Part shown: one piece after another, positions 6,640 to 16,210 of the stretch
Layout of the letters: each line of letters opens with the position of its first letter
How positions within the stretch are numbered: the first letter of the stretch is position 1
DNA from: SHZL01 sp031362985
GTDB lineage: Bacteria; Pseudomonadota; Gammaproteobacteria; Xanthomonadales; SZUA-36
Assembly (NCBI GenBank): GCA_031362985.1
Contig: JANLTO010000087.1
Coordinates: forward strand, 4,878-68,877
Length of the DNA stretch: 64,000 bases
Direction of reading: 5' to 3'
Position numbers and translations under genes: made by a program
Notes under the pieces: generated by a model
Told to the model about the DNA's origin: nothing
Database searches by the model: none
Seen by the model: the letters and a program-made list of their open reading frames with translations, nothing else

Positions 6640-8838
6640 TCAGGAGCGGACGAGTTTTATCAATTTCCGTTGTGGATGACGAAGCTTGCTGTCGTCGAGG
6701 GCCCGGGTAACCACATAGCTGCCGTCGGGCTGCATGTCCCACCCAGCCATGTCATCCTGCCACGGGATGGTGATGCATTCTTCGATAACCCTTGCTTGCA
6801 GAAGTTTGCTGTCGATGGGGAATGCCACTTCGACGCGCTCTAACAGGTTGCGCCCCATCCAGTCCGCGCTGGAACACCATACTTCCCTGGCGCCTGCATT
6901 GACAAAATGAAACACCCGGGCGTGCTCCAGGAAACGCCCAACCACGGAACGGACCCGGATCGTTTCGGAAACTCCCGGAATTCCGGGCCGCAGGCAACAC
7001 ATTCCCCGAACCAGCAAGCGGATCGGCACACCCGCTCGTGAAGCGGCGTAGAGGGCCTTGATTATTTTTGGCTCCGTGAGCGCATTGACCTTGACGTTAA
7101 TACCGCAGGGCTTGCCTGCTTTGGCGTGCTTTCCTTCGCGGCGTATTTTCGCAATCAGCTCTTTGTGCAGGGTGAAGGGCGCATGCAACAGGCGCTTCAG
7201 GTTGCTCAACTTCGCCAGGCCTGAGAACTGTTTGAACACCAGGTGTACGTCTTCGGCAATTTGCCGGTCAGAGGTCAAAAGACCGATATCGGTATACAGG
7301 GCAGCAGTTCCCGAGTGATAGTTTCCGGTTCCCAGGTGTACGTATCGGCGCATCCGCCTTCGTTCCCTGCGCACAATCAGCAACATCTTGGCGTGCGTCT
7401 TGCGGCCGACGACACCGTAGACTACCTGTACCCCGGCACTTTGCAGTCGCGAAGCGAGACCGATGTTCGCTTCCTCATCAAAACGGGCGCGCAGTTCAAC
7501 CACCACGGTCACGTCCTTGCCATTACGCGCTGCATCGATCAGCAGGCTAACGATCTGGGAATCCGCCCCGGTGCGGTAAAGCGTTTGGTTGATGGCCAGC
7601 ACGTTCGGGTCACGACTGGCTTGTCGTAACAGCTCAAGAACGGTTTGAAAGCTTTCATAGGGGTGGTGCAGCAATACATCACGTCGTCGCAGGATGCTGA
7701 AATAATCCGGTTCGCCTGCAAGGTAGTTCTTGATCACCGGTTTGACTACCGGGTACTTTAAATCCGGGCGGTCGATCAGCTTGATCGCCTCTGACAGGCG
7801 GTTCAGGTTGACCGGACCGTCATACTGGTACAGGTCCTCAGTCTGCAATTCAAATCGGGAAGCAAGGAGCTTTTCCAGCGCCGGGGGGCAGCTTGAATTG
7901 GTCTCCAGGCGAACTGCGGCAGCAAAACCCCGTTCCATCAATTCTCCTTCGATGGCGCTGGCGAGGTTCTCGATTTCCTCCTCATCTATTAATAACTCCG
8001 AGTTGCGTGTTACCCGGAACTGGTGGATACCCAGAACTTCCATTCCGGGAAACAGGTCTGCGGTAAACGCACTCAGCACTGAGCCCAAAAGCACAAAATC
8101 ATGCGGGCCCCTTGAATAAGACCGCGGGATGAGAATGACCCGTGGCAGGGAGCGCGGCGCCCTGATCAGAGCCATGCTGGCTTCGCGGCCGAAGGCATCG
8201 CGGCCACGCAATTCCACTGCACAGGTCAAGCTCTTGCTGAGGATTCGGGGGAAGGGATGGACTGTGTCCAGCCCGAGTGGACTCAATACCGGCATCAGTT
8301 CATTTTTGAAGTAGCGCCGCAGCCAGCTGCGCTGCCGTCCGGTCCAGTCCTGCGGCAACAAAAAACGGATCTGCTCAGCTTCCAGTTGCGGCGTGAGCAC
8401 TTCGTGCAACACGCGGTATTGTTCACGCACCAGGCGCAAAACGCCTTGCCGGATGGCACTCATGGTGCCGGAAGCGGACAGGCCATCAGCGCCGGGCTTG
8501 GCCACGCCGTGCAGCATGAGTTGCTTTAAGGACGCCACCCGCACCTCGAAAAACTCATCCAATAGCAAGCTGGTGATGCACAGGAAGCGCAAACGCTCGA
8601 GCAAAGGCACTTGGTCATCCACAGCCTGCCCCAAAACACGTTCTATGAAGTTCAGCTGCGCCAGCTCGGGGTTCACATAGAGCAAAGGGTCGCTCAGAGG
8701 TCTGAGGGCATGGGTTTCCTTGCCCTGAACCCGCTCCTCCCTGGTTGCGGCACCGGCAGGGTCATTTTTCGGGGTCGGGTCCTGCGCGGCCGCGTCAGGC
8801 TGGGTTCGGCCAGAAATGGGAATTACTCTAGCTGTCAT
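6640..8838 (-). CDS. ppk1: Polyphosphate kinase 1
   Basis: A 732-residue enzyme that polymerises the gamma-phosphate of ATP into polyphosphate, reversibly. PELAQLNFIERVLGQA opens the N domain, EFFEVRVASLK follows, and the catalytic half holds GRKTHAKMLLIVRRE with the phosphorylated histidine and HLGTGNYHSGTAALYTDIGLLT. The N-terminal 45 residues (rich in P, A, D) are an extension over E. coli Ppk. It is the downstream gene of a pair with the cyanophycin-synthetase-like gene 53 bp upstream; both make storage polymers, so joint regulation is plausible. Confidence 0.94.
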   Translation of the reverse strand: MTARVIPISGRTQPDAAAQDPTPKNDPAGAATREERVQGKETHALRPLSDPLLYVNPELAQLNFIERVLGQAVDDQVPLLERLRFLCITSLLLDEFFEVRVASLKQLMLHGVAKPGADGLSASGTMSAIRQGVLRLVREQYRVLHEVLTPQLEAEQIRFLLPQDWTGRQRSWLRRYFKNELMPVLSPLGLDTVHPFPRILSKSLTCAVELRGRDAFGREASMALIRAPRSLPRVILIPRSYSRGPHDFVLLGSVLSAFTADLFPGMEVLGIHQFRVTRNSELLIDEEEIENLASAIEGELMERGFAAAVRLETNSSCPPALEKLLASRFELQTEDLYQYDGPVNLNRLSEAIKLIDRPDLKYPVVKPVIKNYLAGEPDYFSILRRRDVLLHHPYESFQTVLELLRQASRDPNVLAINQTLYRTGADSQIVSLLIDAARNGKDVTVVVELRARFDEEANIGLASRLQSAGVQVVYGVVGRKTHAKMLLIVRRERRRMRRYVHLGTGNYHSGTAALYTDIGLLTSDRQIAEDVHLVFKQFSGLAKLSNLKRLLHAPFTLHKELIAKIRREGKHAKAGKPCGINVKVNALTEPKIIKALYAASRAGVPIRLLVRGMCCLRPGIPGVSETIRVRSVVGRFLEHARVFHFVNAGAREVWCSSADWMGRNLLERVEVAFPIDSKLLQARVIEECITIPWQDDMAGWDMQPDGSYVVTRALDDSKLRHPQRKLIKLVRS

Positions 8839-8891
8839 GATGGTTCAGTAAAATACGCCTTGGATCCGGTCACTGAGATTACCTTCTTGCG

Positions 8892-11435
8892 CTATTGGCC
8901 CGCAAGCCGGGGCTGAAACGAGGTGATGGTCTGCCACATGGTGTCCATCTCCTCTGATCCCGGGGCGATGACCACCAGGTCCCCGCTGCGCGCCAGGCTC
9001 ATGGCCTGGGAAGGCCCGTCAGTGGGCACATCCACCACCGTTATCCGGTCTGCAGGAACTCCAGCTTCAAGCAGGGCATTTTTCATCATGGTGGGGATTT
9101 CGGGTCGCCCGTCTCCGCGCGCTCCCGGATAACAGCGGCAAACGAAGTGATCAAACCAGGGGATCGCACCGCGGGCGTGATCATGGATAAATTCATCCGA
9201 GCGGTTGGCAGTTGCTGCAAAGAGGATAATTTTCCTGCCGGGTATATCCATGTTGCTGACAAACTTGCCCAGTTTCGCCATCCCGTCCGGGTTGTGTGCA
9301 TAGTCCATGATGACCGTGAAGGGAAACCCTCGGTATATGTTCAGGCGCCCTGGGTTGTCTTCATGGGTATTGCTGAAGCTGCCCAGCGCCGCCCGGATCA
9401 CGCCAGAATCAATTCCGATTGCGCGGCTGGCGCACAGTGCATGCTGCGCATTACTCAGGTTGAACCTGGCCGTTCCGTCCATCGTGGCAGGAATGTCGCC
9501 CACGGCAATCACGGGCAGGCGTAGTCCGGCAGAATCATACAGCACGATCCACTCAGCTCCGTCTTGAGCTTCGATCACGCAATACCAGGGAATGCCAATG
9601 CGTTTGCTTGCGGCCAGTTCGCGTAACGATTCCACACCGGATTCGAGCGCAACCAGGTAGACCGGGATTCCGGGAGCAAAGGGCAACATATCCCGGCAAA
9701 CGGCGTAATCCGCATTCAGCACAATAGCCCGTCGAGCGCGTTGCAACACGCTGCGCTTGATTTCCACCAACTGGGCCAAGGTGTGAATACCAAACTCGCC
9801 AAGGTGATCCGCGGTCACGTTCAGGCACACAGCCACATCGCACCAATCGAACATGAAACCACTGTGGGCGATGCCACCCCGCGCAGTTTCGAGAACCGCC
9901 AGGTTGATAAGGCTTGATTCCGAAAGCACAAGGTGGCCAGGCACACCCGCCATATCGCCCTTTTGAACCCGCTGATCAGCAATGTACACTCCGCTGGTGC
10001 TGGCCAGACCCGGCACAAATCCGGCGGCCCGCGCGATGCGCGTAATCATTCTTGCAGTCGTCGTCTTGCCATTGGTGCCGGTAACTGCAAGCAGCGGTAT
10101 CCGGCTCGGATTGCCCGGTGGGTACAGGTTCTGCAACAGGCCTTCAGCAGCCCGCTGCATGGCTGCAGAGCCCGGCGCAAGCCACTCGTCCAACCGGGGC
10201 GCGGGATCCAGGTTGACAACGGCCCCGCCGGTTGCAGACAGTGGCTGACTCGCATCCGCAGTTACCAGCGTCAGGGCCAGGCAAGCTGCCCCCAGGGCAC
10301 GGGAAGCCTGGCCCGCCATTTCCCAAGTGGATGCGTGGATTGCAGCCTGCGGAATTTCCCCACCTCCGGCTTGCACGGCGCTGACCGCCTGGTGGTTGGC
10401 CAACAGTAAATGGACTGTTGAGCCCGTCACACACCTTTCGACCACTACTTTTTTGGCGACGCTGCGCACGGCTGCAAAGGCGCGATCTACCTCTGCCCCC
10501 GAATGCAGGGGCCCGAAGACCTCTGGCAGTCCATTTCCCGTCTCGCGTGACCGGGCGACACTCTTGAGCATAACCGGGTAACCGATGCGGTCAGCCACAC
10601 GCACCGCACGCCTGGCAGTAATGAGATTGCGGAACTCTTTATCCTGCAACGGAACGGGGAGCTGCAATCCAAGAAGGCACTCAAATACTTTTTCCCGATC
10701 GAACAACAGGGGCAGGAGTGCAGCATTACGATCGATGCACAAAGTGCCATCCAGGACGTGCTGATGGCAGGAGTGGCCAAGTTTGAGCAGGCCGTTTCTG
10801 CGGATACGGAATTTCCCTTCCAACCCACCATACGGTTGCCGTTCCAGCTTGACGCAAGGTATGTCCAGCCGCGCTGCCGCCGCAATGATGGCTTCCGTTT
10901 CGAACGGCAACACGAATGCACCCGCAGTAGTCTTGAAGTTTGCAACGTCTTGCGTCATGGCATCGTGCGGGGCATGGTGCGGGGCGGGGTTGGCGGTTTG
11001 CCATTGGATGGCGGGAGCCGACTCGGCCAGAAGCCGGATGGCCAGGTCACCGGCATCCATTCCAGTCTCTTCATGCTCATGCTCAAACCACAGGCGGCAC
11101 TGATCCAGATGCTGCACCGGGTTGGAATCCGGCATGGCACACCATTGCGACACACGATGGCCGGCGGATTGCTGCAGGAGGATAGCCAATTGCGCCACCA
11201 TGCCAGCCAGGGATAAAACCGGGGATTCGTCGAATTGTGTGCACAGTGCTACAGATTCCTCCGGCCCTTGGCACGACAGTGAGTTCAGCCGCTTCCGCAA
11301 GGCCCTGAGGATGTCATCACGGGTCCGGTTCCAGGCACTCTGCTCGTCGGCAGAAAAGGCAACCAGCCATTCGATAGCGGTGTGCTCCGATCGCCGGTTG
11401 GGCCCGATATAGAAAATCTGTTCCAGAATCTGCAT
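8892..11435 (-). CDS. cphA: Cyanophycin synthetase-like protein (ATP-grasp plus Mur ligase)
   Basis: 847 residues with the domain order of CphA, which builds multi-L-arginyl-poly-L-aspartate. The N-terminal part opens with YIGPNRRSEHTAIEWLV. A central ATP-grasp-like domain spans about 200-430, and a Mur-ligase domain runs from about 450 to the end (TGTNGKTTTARM P-loop, LETARGGIAHSG, NVTADHLG, MDYAHNPDGM). The Mur part looks intact. The ATP-grasp part is not: the usual HGRGV-type glycine loop after the lysine (GYPVMLKS) reads ETGNGL, and the metal-binding E-x-N near residue 405 reads NLD (VVNLDPAPRL), with a shortened lid region. It may be a divergent or second-type CphA with another product. 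No cyanophycinase is nearby. Confidence 0.75.
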   Translation of the reverse strand: MQILEQIFYIGPNRRSEHTAIEWLVAFSADEQSAWNRTRDDILRALRKRLNSLSCQGPEESVALCTQFDESPVLSLAGMVAQLAILLQQSAGHRVSQWCAMPDSNPVQHLDQCRLWFEHEHEETGMDAGDLAIRLLAESAPAIQWQTANPAPHHAPHDAMTQDVANFKTTAGAFVLPFETEAIIAAAARLDIPCVKLERQPYGGLEGKFRIRRNGLLKLGHSCHQHVLDGTLCIDRNAALLPLLFDREKVFECLLGLQLPVPLQDKEFRNLITARRAVRVADRIGYPVMLKSVARSRETGNGLPEVFGPLHSGAEVDRAFAAVRSVAKKVVVERCVTGSTVHLLLANHQAVSAVQAGGGEIPQAAIHASTWEMAGQASRALGAACLALTLVTADASQPLSATGGAVVNLDPAPRLDEWLAPGSAAMQRAAEGLLQNLYPPGNPSRIPLLAVTGTNGKTTTARMITRIARAAGFVPGLASTSGVYIADQRVQKGDMAGVPGHLVLSESSLINLAVLETARGGIAHSGFMFDWCDVAVCLNVTADHLGEFGIHTLAQLVEIKRSVLQRARRAIVLNADYAVCRDMLPFAPGIPVYLVALESGVESLRELAASKRIGIPWYCVIEAQDGAEWIVLYDSAGLRLPVIAVGDIPATMDGTARFNLSNAQHALCASRAIGIDSGVIRAALGSFSNTHEDNPGRLNIYRGFPFTVIMDYAHNPDGMAKLGKFVSNMDIPGRKIILFAATANRSDEFIHDHARGAIPWFDHFVCRCYPGARGDGRPEIPTMMKNALLEAGVPADRITVVDVPTDGPSQAMSLARSGDLVVIAPGSEEMDTMWQTITSFQPRLAGQ

Positions 11436-11649
11436 CTAGCTGTCTCGCTTCCCTGCGATCATTCTCCCCTTTGCGCTGCTACTGATTTCAGAATTTGCAG
11501 TGTACGGAATGCGACCCGGCAGGAGAAGTGCAGTTTCCATGCACTAATTTGCGCTACCACTGCAGGCGCCAGTGCAAACTCAGCACCCGGGATATGTTTC
11601 AGCGGGGAATTTCGGTACATTAAGGAGTGCCCCACTCGTTGATAGTTTG

Positions 11650-12780
11650 ATGCTGACTCAGAGCCACCCCACCTTGCCTGCTACCTGGTATTACGACCCT
11701 GACCAGTATCGCCGGGAAATGGAGTGCATTTGGTGGAAGGAATGGCTATGCGTGGCGCGCACCAGCGAGCTACCAGCAACTGGCTGCTTCCGCATGGTGC
11801 ACGTTGGCACCCAGCAAATCATCATTACGCGCACCGCCGGTAACGAACTGAAGGCCTTTCACAATACCTGCCGGCACCGGGGTTCGCTACTGTGTGAACA
11901 CGACACTGGTCAGTTCAATGCCGAGCGTATCGTTTGTCCTTACCACGCCTGGACATACTCGCTCGAGGGCAAATTGCAACGCACTCCACGCAAAGCCGAA
12001 GGCGCTGACTTCGATCCTGGGTCCTATGCTCTGTACCCGGTAGCCCTCGATACCTGGGGCGGCTTTATTTTCATCAACCTGGCAGAGCATCCCGCTGCCA
12101 GTCTGGAACAGGCACTCGGTCCCGATACGCAAGTCCTCGCCAACTGGCCCCTGACTGAACTGGCACTGGCGCACCGCGAAATACACACGATTGAGTGCAA
12201 CTGGAAAATATTCTGGGAAAACTTCCTGGAATGCTACCACTGCCCCAACATACACCACGACCTGTGCCGACTCGTGCCACTCTACGGCCAGGGCCTGAAC
12301 TCGATGGGCGATCTCCCGCCAGGCAGTCCTGTGGCCGCCCAGCCAAACGGATCCCACCTCGCTCCGGGGGCAGTGACCTGGACTTCCGATGGGCACACCA
12401 GCCTGCCCTGGTTTGCAGGCCTGACTGCCGCCGAGCAGGCAGTGGGCATGACCTTCCTGAGTTTGCAGCCCAGCGTGTTCATCGTGGCGCACGTCGACTA
12501 TGTTCGTTCGGTGCACGTGATGCCGCTGGGTCCGGAGCAGACCCGCTTGACCGTGAATTGGCTGTTGCAACCGCAAACCCTGGCCAATGGATCGGTGGAC
12601 ATAGGCGCTTTGATCGCACTGGGCAACCAGGTGGTGCAGGAAGATGGCCGCGTGTGCGAGCTGAATCAGAAAGGTCAGCGCAGCCTGCGTCACCAAAATG
12701 GAGTGCTGGTGCCACAGGAGTATGACGTGCTCGCATTTGATAACTGGGTGAAGGAGCGGTTGGTTGCCGCAAAGCCTTAA
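11650..12780 (+). CDS. Aromatic ring-hydroxylating oxygenase alpha subunit-like (Rieske)
   Basis: 376 residues. The N-terminal Rieske domain carries C74-x-H76 and C96-x2-H99 (CRHRG and CPYHAW), which hold a 2Fe-2S cluster. The C-terminal catalytic domain has the mononuclear iron motif ENFLECYHCPNIHHD with H197 and H202. An electron-transfer partner reductase is not next to it. The sequence style is closer to the carnitine/betaine/choline-type Rieske monooxygenases than to benzene-type dioxygenases, but this is an impression; a BCCT transporter lies 19 kb away. Start at ATG 11650 chosen because upstream codons lack homology. Confidence 0.85.
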   Translation: MLTQSHPTLPATWYYDPDQYRREMECIWWKEWLCVARTSELPATGCFRMVHVGTQQIIITRTAGNELKAFHNTCRHRGSLLCEHDTGQFNAERIVCPYHAWTYSLEGKLQRTPRKAEGADFDPGSYALYPVALDTWGGFIFINLAEHPAASLEQALGPDTQVLANWPLTELALAHREIHTIECNWKIFWENFLECYHCPNIHHDLCRLVPLYGQGLNSMGDLPPGSPVAAQPNGSHLAPGAVTWTSDGHTSLPWFAGLTAAEQAVGMTFLSLQPSVFIVAHVDYVRSVHVMPLGPEQTRLTVNWLLQPQTLANGSVDIGALIALGNQVVQEDGRVCELNQKGQRSLRHQNGVLVPQEYDVLAFDNWVKERLVAAKP

Positions 12781-12785
12781 TCCGG

Positions 12786-12812
12786 GCGCAACTCCTTCAA
12801 GGAGTTTTGCGC
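12786..12812. terminator. Hairpin between converging genes
   Basis: GCGCAACTCC, a 5-base loop and GGAGTTTTGCGC form a stem of 6 plus 4 bp with a two-T bulge, located between the stop of the Rieske gene and the end of the DUF6116 gene, whose last codons it covers. No long T tract follows, so termination strength is uncertain. Confidence 0.45.
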
Positions 12813-12976
12813 TTGAACCGGGACAGAACTGCCAGCACCAGGCCCAGTATGACCTCGTCAGCAAACGGGATCACGTCGGGAATGAACAGGTCCAGCAGGA
12901 AAACTGCAGCAGTGAGCAGCACCAGTAACGGAAACCTGAGCGATTCCGTGTAGCGCGTTATAAAGGATTTGTTCAT
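12797..12976 (-). CDS. DUF6116 family small membrane protein
   Basis: From the ATG at 12976 the product is 59 residues (MNKSFITRYTESLRFPLLVL) with two hydrophobic stretches, LRFPLLVLLTAAVFLLDLFI and FADEVILGLVLAVLSRF, joined by PDVIPFADE. This is the DUF6116 pattern common in gammaproteobacteria. A start at 13030 would add a lysine/proline repeat (MPKKPMPKKPKPKNP); neither start has a strong ribosome site. Function unknown. Confidence 0.75.
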   Translation of the reverse strand: MNKSFITRYTESLRFPLLVLLTAAVFLLDLFIPDVIPFADEVILGLVLAVLSRFKRKTP

Positions 12977-13064
12977 GATTGGATTTTTTGGCTTCGGTTT
13001 TTTGGGCATCGGCTTTTTTGGCATCGCCATGTAGAATCATACCTGCTTACAGTGCCTGCATGCG

Positions 13065-13079
13065 ATGACAGCATGTCAT
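13065..13079. promoter_or_regulatory. Palindrome upstream of acyl-CoA dehydrogenase gene
   Basis: ATGACA-GCA-TGTCAT, a perfect 6-3-6 inverted repeat 34 bp before the start codon at 13114. Its position suits a repressor operator such as a TetR- or GntR-type site, though no regulator gene is adjacent. Inference only. Confidence 0.35.
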
Positions 13080-13113
13080 GTTGGAACATATTTGACACCG
13101 GGACAACGACCGC

Positions 13114-14334
13114 ATGAATTTTTCATATTCCGACAAGACACGTCAATGGATTTCCCGCCTCAGCCGATTCATGGATGAGCATATCTACCCCATGGAACAG
13201 GATTACCTGGCACAACTGGCAGGATCTGCTGACCCGTGGCGCGCCCTCCCCCTGATGGAACGCTGCAAGGAACTGGCCCGGGCCCAGGGGCTGTGGAACT
13301 TGTTCATGCCCGGCGAACAGCACGGCGCTGGCTTGAGCAACCTGGAATACGCGCCACTCGCCGAAATCATGGGACGGGTCCCCTGGGCCTCCGAAGCATT
13401 CAACTGCAGTGCTCCCGATACCGGCAATATGGGCGTACTGGCAAACTATGGTAGCCCGGTGCAACAGGAGCAATGGCTGCAACCCCTGCTCGCCGGCGAA
13501 ATCCGTTCCGGTTTTGCCATGACCGAACCGGACGTCGCCAGCAGTGATGCGACCAACGTACAAACCTCTATGCTGCACCAAGGTAATGAATACGTGATCA
13601 ATGGCCGCAAGTGGTTCACTTCGGGCGCGATGAATCGCAATTGCCGCATCCTGATCGTCATGGGAAAAACCGACCCGGACAACAAGAACCTGCACCAGCA
13701 GCAGTCGATGATGCTCGTGCCCATGGGCAGCCCGGGCCTGCGCATTGTTCGCCCCCTGTCCAGTTTTGGTTACCTGGATCATCCGGAAGGGCATGCTGAG
13801 CTGGTTTTTGAGAATGTACGGGTTCCTGCAAGTAATTTGATACTGGGCGAAGGGCGGGGCTTTGAGATTGCCCAGGAACGGCTGGGCCCGGGTCGAATCC
13901 ACCACTGCATGCGCCTGATTGGTTGCGCGCAGCGCGCGCTGGAAATGGCCTGTGTGCGGGTGGAGCAGCGCACCACCTTCGGGCGTAAGCTCAGCCAGCA
14001 CCAGTCGGTGCGTGAAGTTCTGGCCACCAGCTTCTGCGACATTGAGCAGGCGCGGTTACTCACGCTGAAAGCTGCCGACCAGATGGACAGTCACGGCAAC
14101 AAGGCTGCGCGCGAGTTGATCAGTGCAATAAAAATCGTCGCCCCGCAAATGGCCTGCAAAGTGATCGATCGCGTGATTCAACTGCACGGGGGCGCGGGAG
14201 TCACCGGCGATTTCCCGTTTGCCTATGCCTATCATTATGCGCGCAGCATCAGGCTGGCTGACGGCCCTGACGAGGTGCACATGATGCAGCTCGGCCGCGA
14301 GCTGGTGCGGCGCTACGGCACCCAGGCTATTTGA
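13114..14334 (+). CDS. Acyl-CoA dehydrogenase family protein (ACAD10/11-like)
   Basis: 406 residues. FAD-dependent alpha,beta-dehydrogenation of an acyl-CoA is the family reaction. Family features: SGFAMTEPDVASSDATN (flavin and substrate contact), INGRKWFTSGA, RGFEIAQERLGPGRIHHCMR, RTTFGRKL and the closing QLHGGAGVTGDFPFAYAYHYARSIRLADGPDEVH without the usual GTNEI, which is the ACAD10/11-like variant. Single gene, possibly controlled through the palindrome 34 bp upstream. Substrate unknown. Confidence 0.9.
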   Translation: MNFSYSDKTRQWISRLSRFMDEHIYPMEQDYLAQLAGSADPWRALPLMERCKELARAQGLWNLFMPGEQHGAGLSNLEYAPLAEIMGRVPWASEAFNCSAPDTGNMGVLANYGSPVQQEQWLQPLLAGEIRSGFAMTEPDVASSDATNVQTSMLHQGNEYVINGRKWFTSGAMNRNCRILIVMGKTDPDNKNLHQQQSMMLVPMGSPGLRIVRPLSSFGYLDHPEGHAELVFENVRVPASNLILGEGRGFEIAQERLGPGRIHHCMRLIGCAQRALEMACVRVEQRTTFGRKLSQHQSVREVLATSFCDIEQARLLTLKAADQMDSHGNKAARELISAIKIVAPQMACKVIDRVIQLHGGAGVTGDFPFAYAYHYARSIRLADGPDEVHMMQLGRELVRRYGTQAI

Positions 14335-14413
14335 TCCGGCAACGCCCGGTTATATACTGGATTCCCACAGTCGGCCTATTGTCGGCCGCTTGAACTCGAA
14401 AGGATCAATCCCC

Positions 14414-16195
14414 ATGAATCCTGCACATCCAAAACCGCTCCCCTTGCTGTTGCTACACCTCTTGCTACTGACAGTCCTGCTGCCCGCCTGCAGCGACCGG
14501 TCCGCTGAACCATCCCATCAAGTGCCTGCTGCCGATTCCGCCGCGCAGGCCGGGACTCAAGCCGCCGAGCAGGAGGCGGCAATCGCTGCCGAAGAAATTC
14601 GGGCCGGGGTCGTGACGCAGGCCGGCGCACCCTTGTTTGAGGGCATGGGAGACCATCAGCATCCAATCACAAGCAGCGACCCCTGGGCGCAGAAGTATTT
14701 CAACCAGGGCATGGTTTTGGATTTTGCTTTCAACCATGCCGAATCGGTGCGCTCTTTCAAGGCAGCACAGGCTCTTGATGCCAATTGCGCCATGTGCTTC
14801 TGGGGTGAGGCGCTGGCCCTGGGGCCGAACATCAATGTCACCAGCAATGGTAAAGCCACCATGTCCGAGCAAGCCCAGCTCGATGCCTACGCCGCCATCC
14901 AGAGGGCGGTGGCGCTGAAGGATCACGCCACTGCGCGGGAAGTCGATTACATAGACGCCCTGGCCGTACGCTATAACGGCGACCCCACATCGACTCGCGA
15001 GCCCCAGGACCTGGCATATGCAGATGCCATGCGCACCTTGTACCTCAAGTACCCCGATGATGACGATGCGGCGTCCCTGTTTGCCGAGGCCCTGATGACC
15101 ACCATGCCGTGGGATTACTGGCTGGACCCCGACAAGCCCAAGCCCGGTGCCGTGGAAGTGATTGGTGCTTTGGAGACGGTGTTACAAAGATCGCCAAAGC
15201 ATCCGCTGGCCCTGCATCTGTATATCCACGCGGTGGAAGCCTCATCCGATCCGGGCCGGGCAGAGCCTGCTGCCGATACCCTGACCAACCTGGTGCCCGG
15301 CGCCGGGCACCTCGTGCACATGCCGTCGCACCTGTTTTGGCGGGTCGGGCGTTACCACGATGCCGCGGAAGCCAACATACGCGCGGCTGCCGTCGATGAG
15401 GCATACATAGCACAATGCAACGCCCAGGGTTTCTACCCGGCAATGTACTACCCGCACAATATTCATTTCCTGTGGGCTGCTTCCAGCATGGAAGGCCGCA
15501 GTGAACTGGCCATCGATTCGGCCCGCAGGGTGGCCGCCAACGTGCAAATGCAAATGATCAAAGAGTTTCCACAGGTGGAGTTTTTCCACACCATTCCGTT
15601 GCTGGCGCTGACCCAGTTCGGCCGCTGGCAGGAAATCCTGCAGGAACCCCAGCCCGAGGCTGACCTGGATTACTCCAATGCCATCTGGCACTACGCCCGC
15701 GCCACTGCCTTTGCGCGCCTTGGAGATCTCCCCGCCGCTCAGGCGGAATACGCAGCCCTGCCGCCCCTGCGTAAATCCAGCAGCGTGCAATTCCTTGACA
15801 CCGCGCTCTACCCGGCCACCCAGTTATTGCTGATTGCCGATGAACTCGTACTCGGTGAAATAGCCCTGGCCGAAAATCACGTCGACCAGGCTACAGACCA
15901 TTTTACCCAGGCGGTTGCCGCGCAGGACGCCTTGCCATACACCGAGCCGCCTTTCTGGTACTACCCCACGCGCGAGTCACTGGGCTTTGCCCTGCTGCAG
16001 TCGGGTAATGCCGCTGAGGCCGAAAAAGTCTTCCGCCGCGACCTGGAAATTTACCTACACAACGGTTGGTCGATGTATGGCCTGACCCAGAGTCTGCTCG
16101 CGCAAGGAAAAACTGCCGAGGCTGAGGAAATGCAGCATCACCTTGATGTCGTCTGGGCAGAGGCGGATGTCGGCCTGGCTGCTGCGCGTTTTTGA
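14414..16195 (+). CDS. TPR-containing lipoprotein
   Basis: 593 residues from the ATG at 14414. The signal peptide ends in a lipobox LLPAC, so the protein should be lipid-anchored. The mature part begins with a low-complexity alanine/glutamine/glutamate linker, then helix-turn-helix repeats with TPR signatures such as FNQGMVLDFAFNHAESVRSFKAAQALDPNC-like and WGEALALGPN. HLVHMPSHLFWRVGRYHDAAEANIRAA is a stretch often seen in long bacterial TPR proteins of unknown role. Probably a scaffold on the periplasmic face. Confidence 0.82.
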   Translation: MNPAHPKPLPLLLLHLLLLTVLLPACSDRSAEPSHQVPAADSAAQAGTQAAEQEAAIAAEEIRAGVVTQAGAPLFEGMGDHQHPITSSDPWAQKYFNQGMVLDFAFNHAESVRSFKAAQALDANCAMCFWGEALALGPNINVTSNGKATMSEQAQLDAYAAIQRAVALKDHATAREVDYIDALAVRYNGDPTSTREPQDLAYADAMRTLYLKYPDDDDAASLFAEALMTTMPWDYWLDPDKPKPGAVEVIGALETVLQRSPKHPLALHLYIHAVEASSDPGRAEPAADTLTNLVPGAGHLVHMPSHLFWRVGRYHDAAEANIRAAAVDEAYIAQCNAQGFYPAMYYPHNIHFLWAASSMEGRSELAIDSARRVAANVQMQMIKEFPQVEFFHTIPLLALTQFGRWQEILQEPQPEADLDYSNAIWHYARATAFARLGDLPAAQAEYAALPPLRKSSSVQFLDTALYPATQLLLIADELVLGEIALAENHVDQATDHFTQAVAAQDALPYTEPPFWYYPTRESLGFALLQSGNAAEAEKVFRRDLEIYLHNGWSMYGLTQSLLAQGKTAEAEEMQHHLDVVWAEADVGLAAARF

Positions 16196-16210
16196 CTAAA
16201 GGGGTTCTTA

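Noticed and set aside
11887..12864. A 325-codon open frame on the minus strand opposite the Rieske gene
   Set aside because: The plus-strand Rieske protein has full motifs; the antisense frame has none and is a by-product of GC-rich codon use.
13123..14001. A 292-codon minus-strand frame opposite the acyl-CoA dehydrogenase
   Set aside because: Same reason: the sense protein has the full dehydrogenase pattern from end to end.
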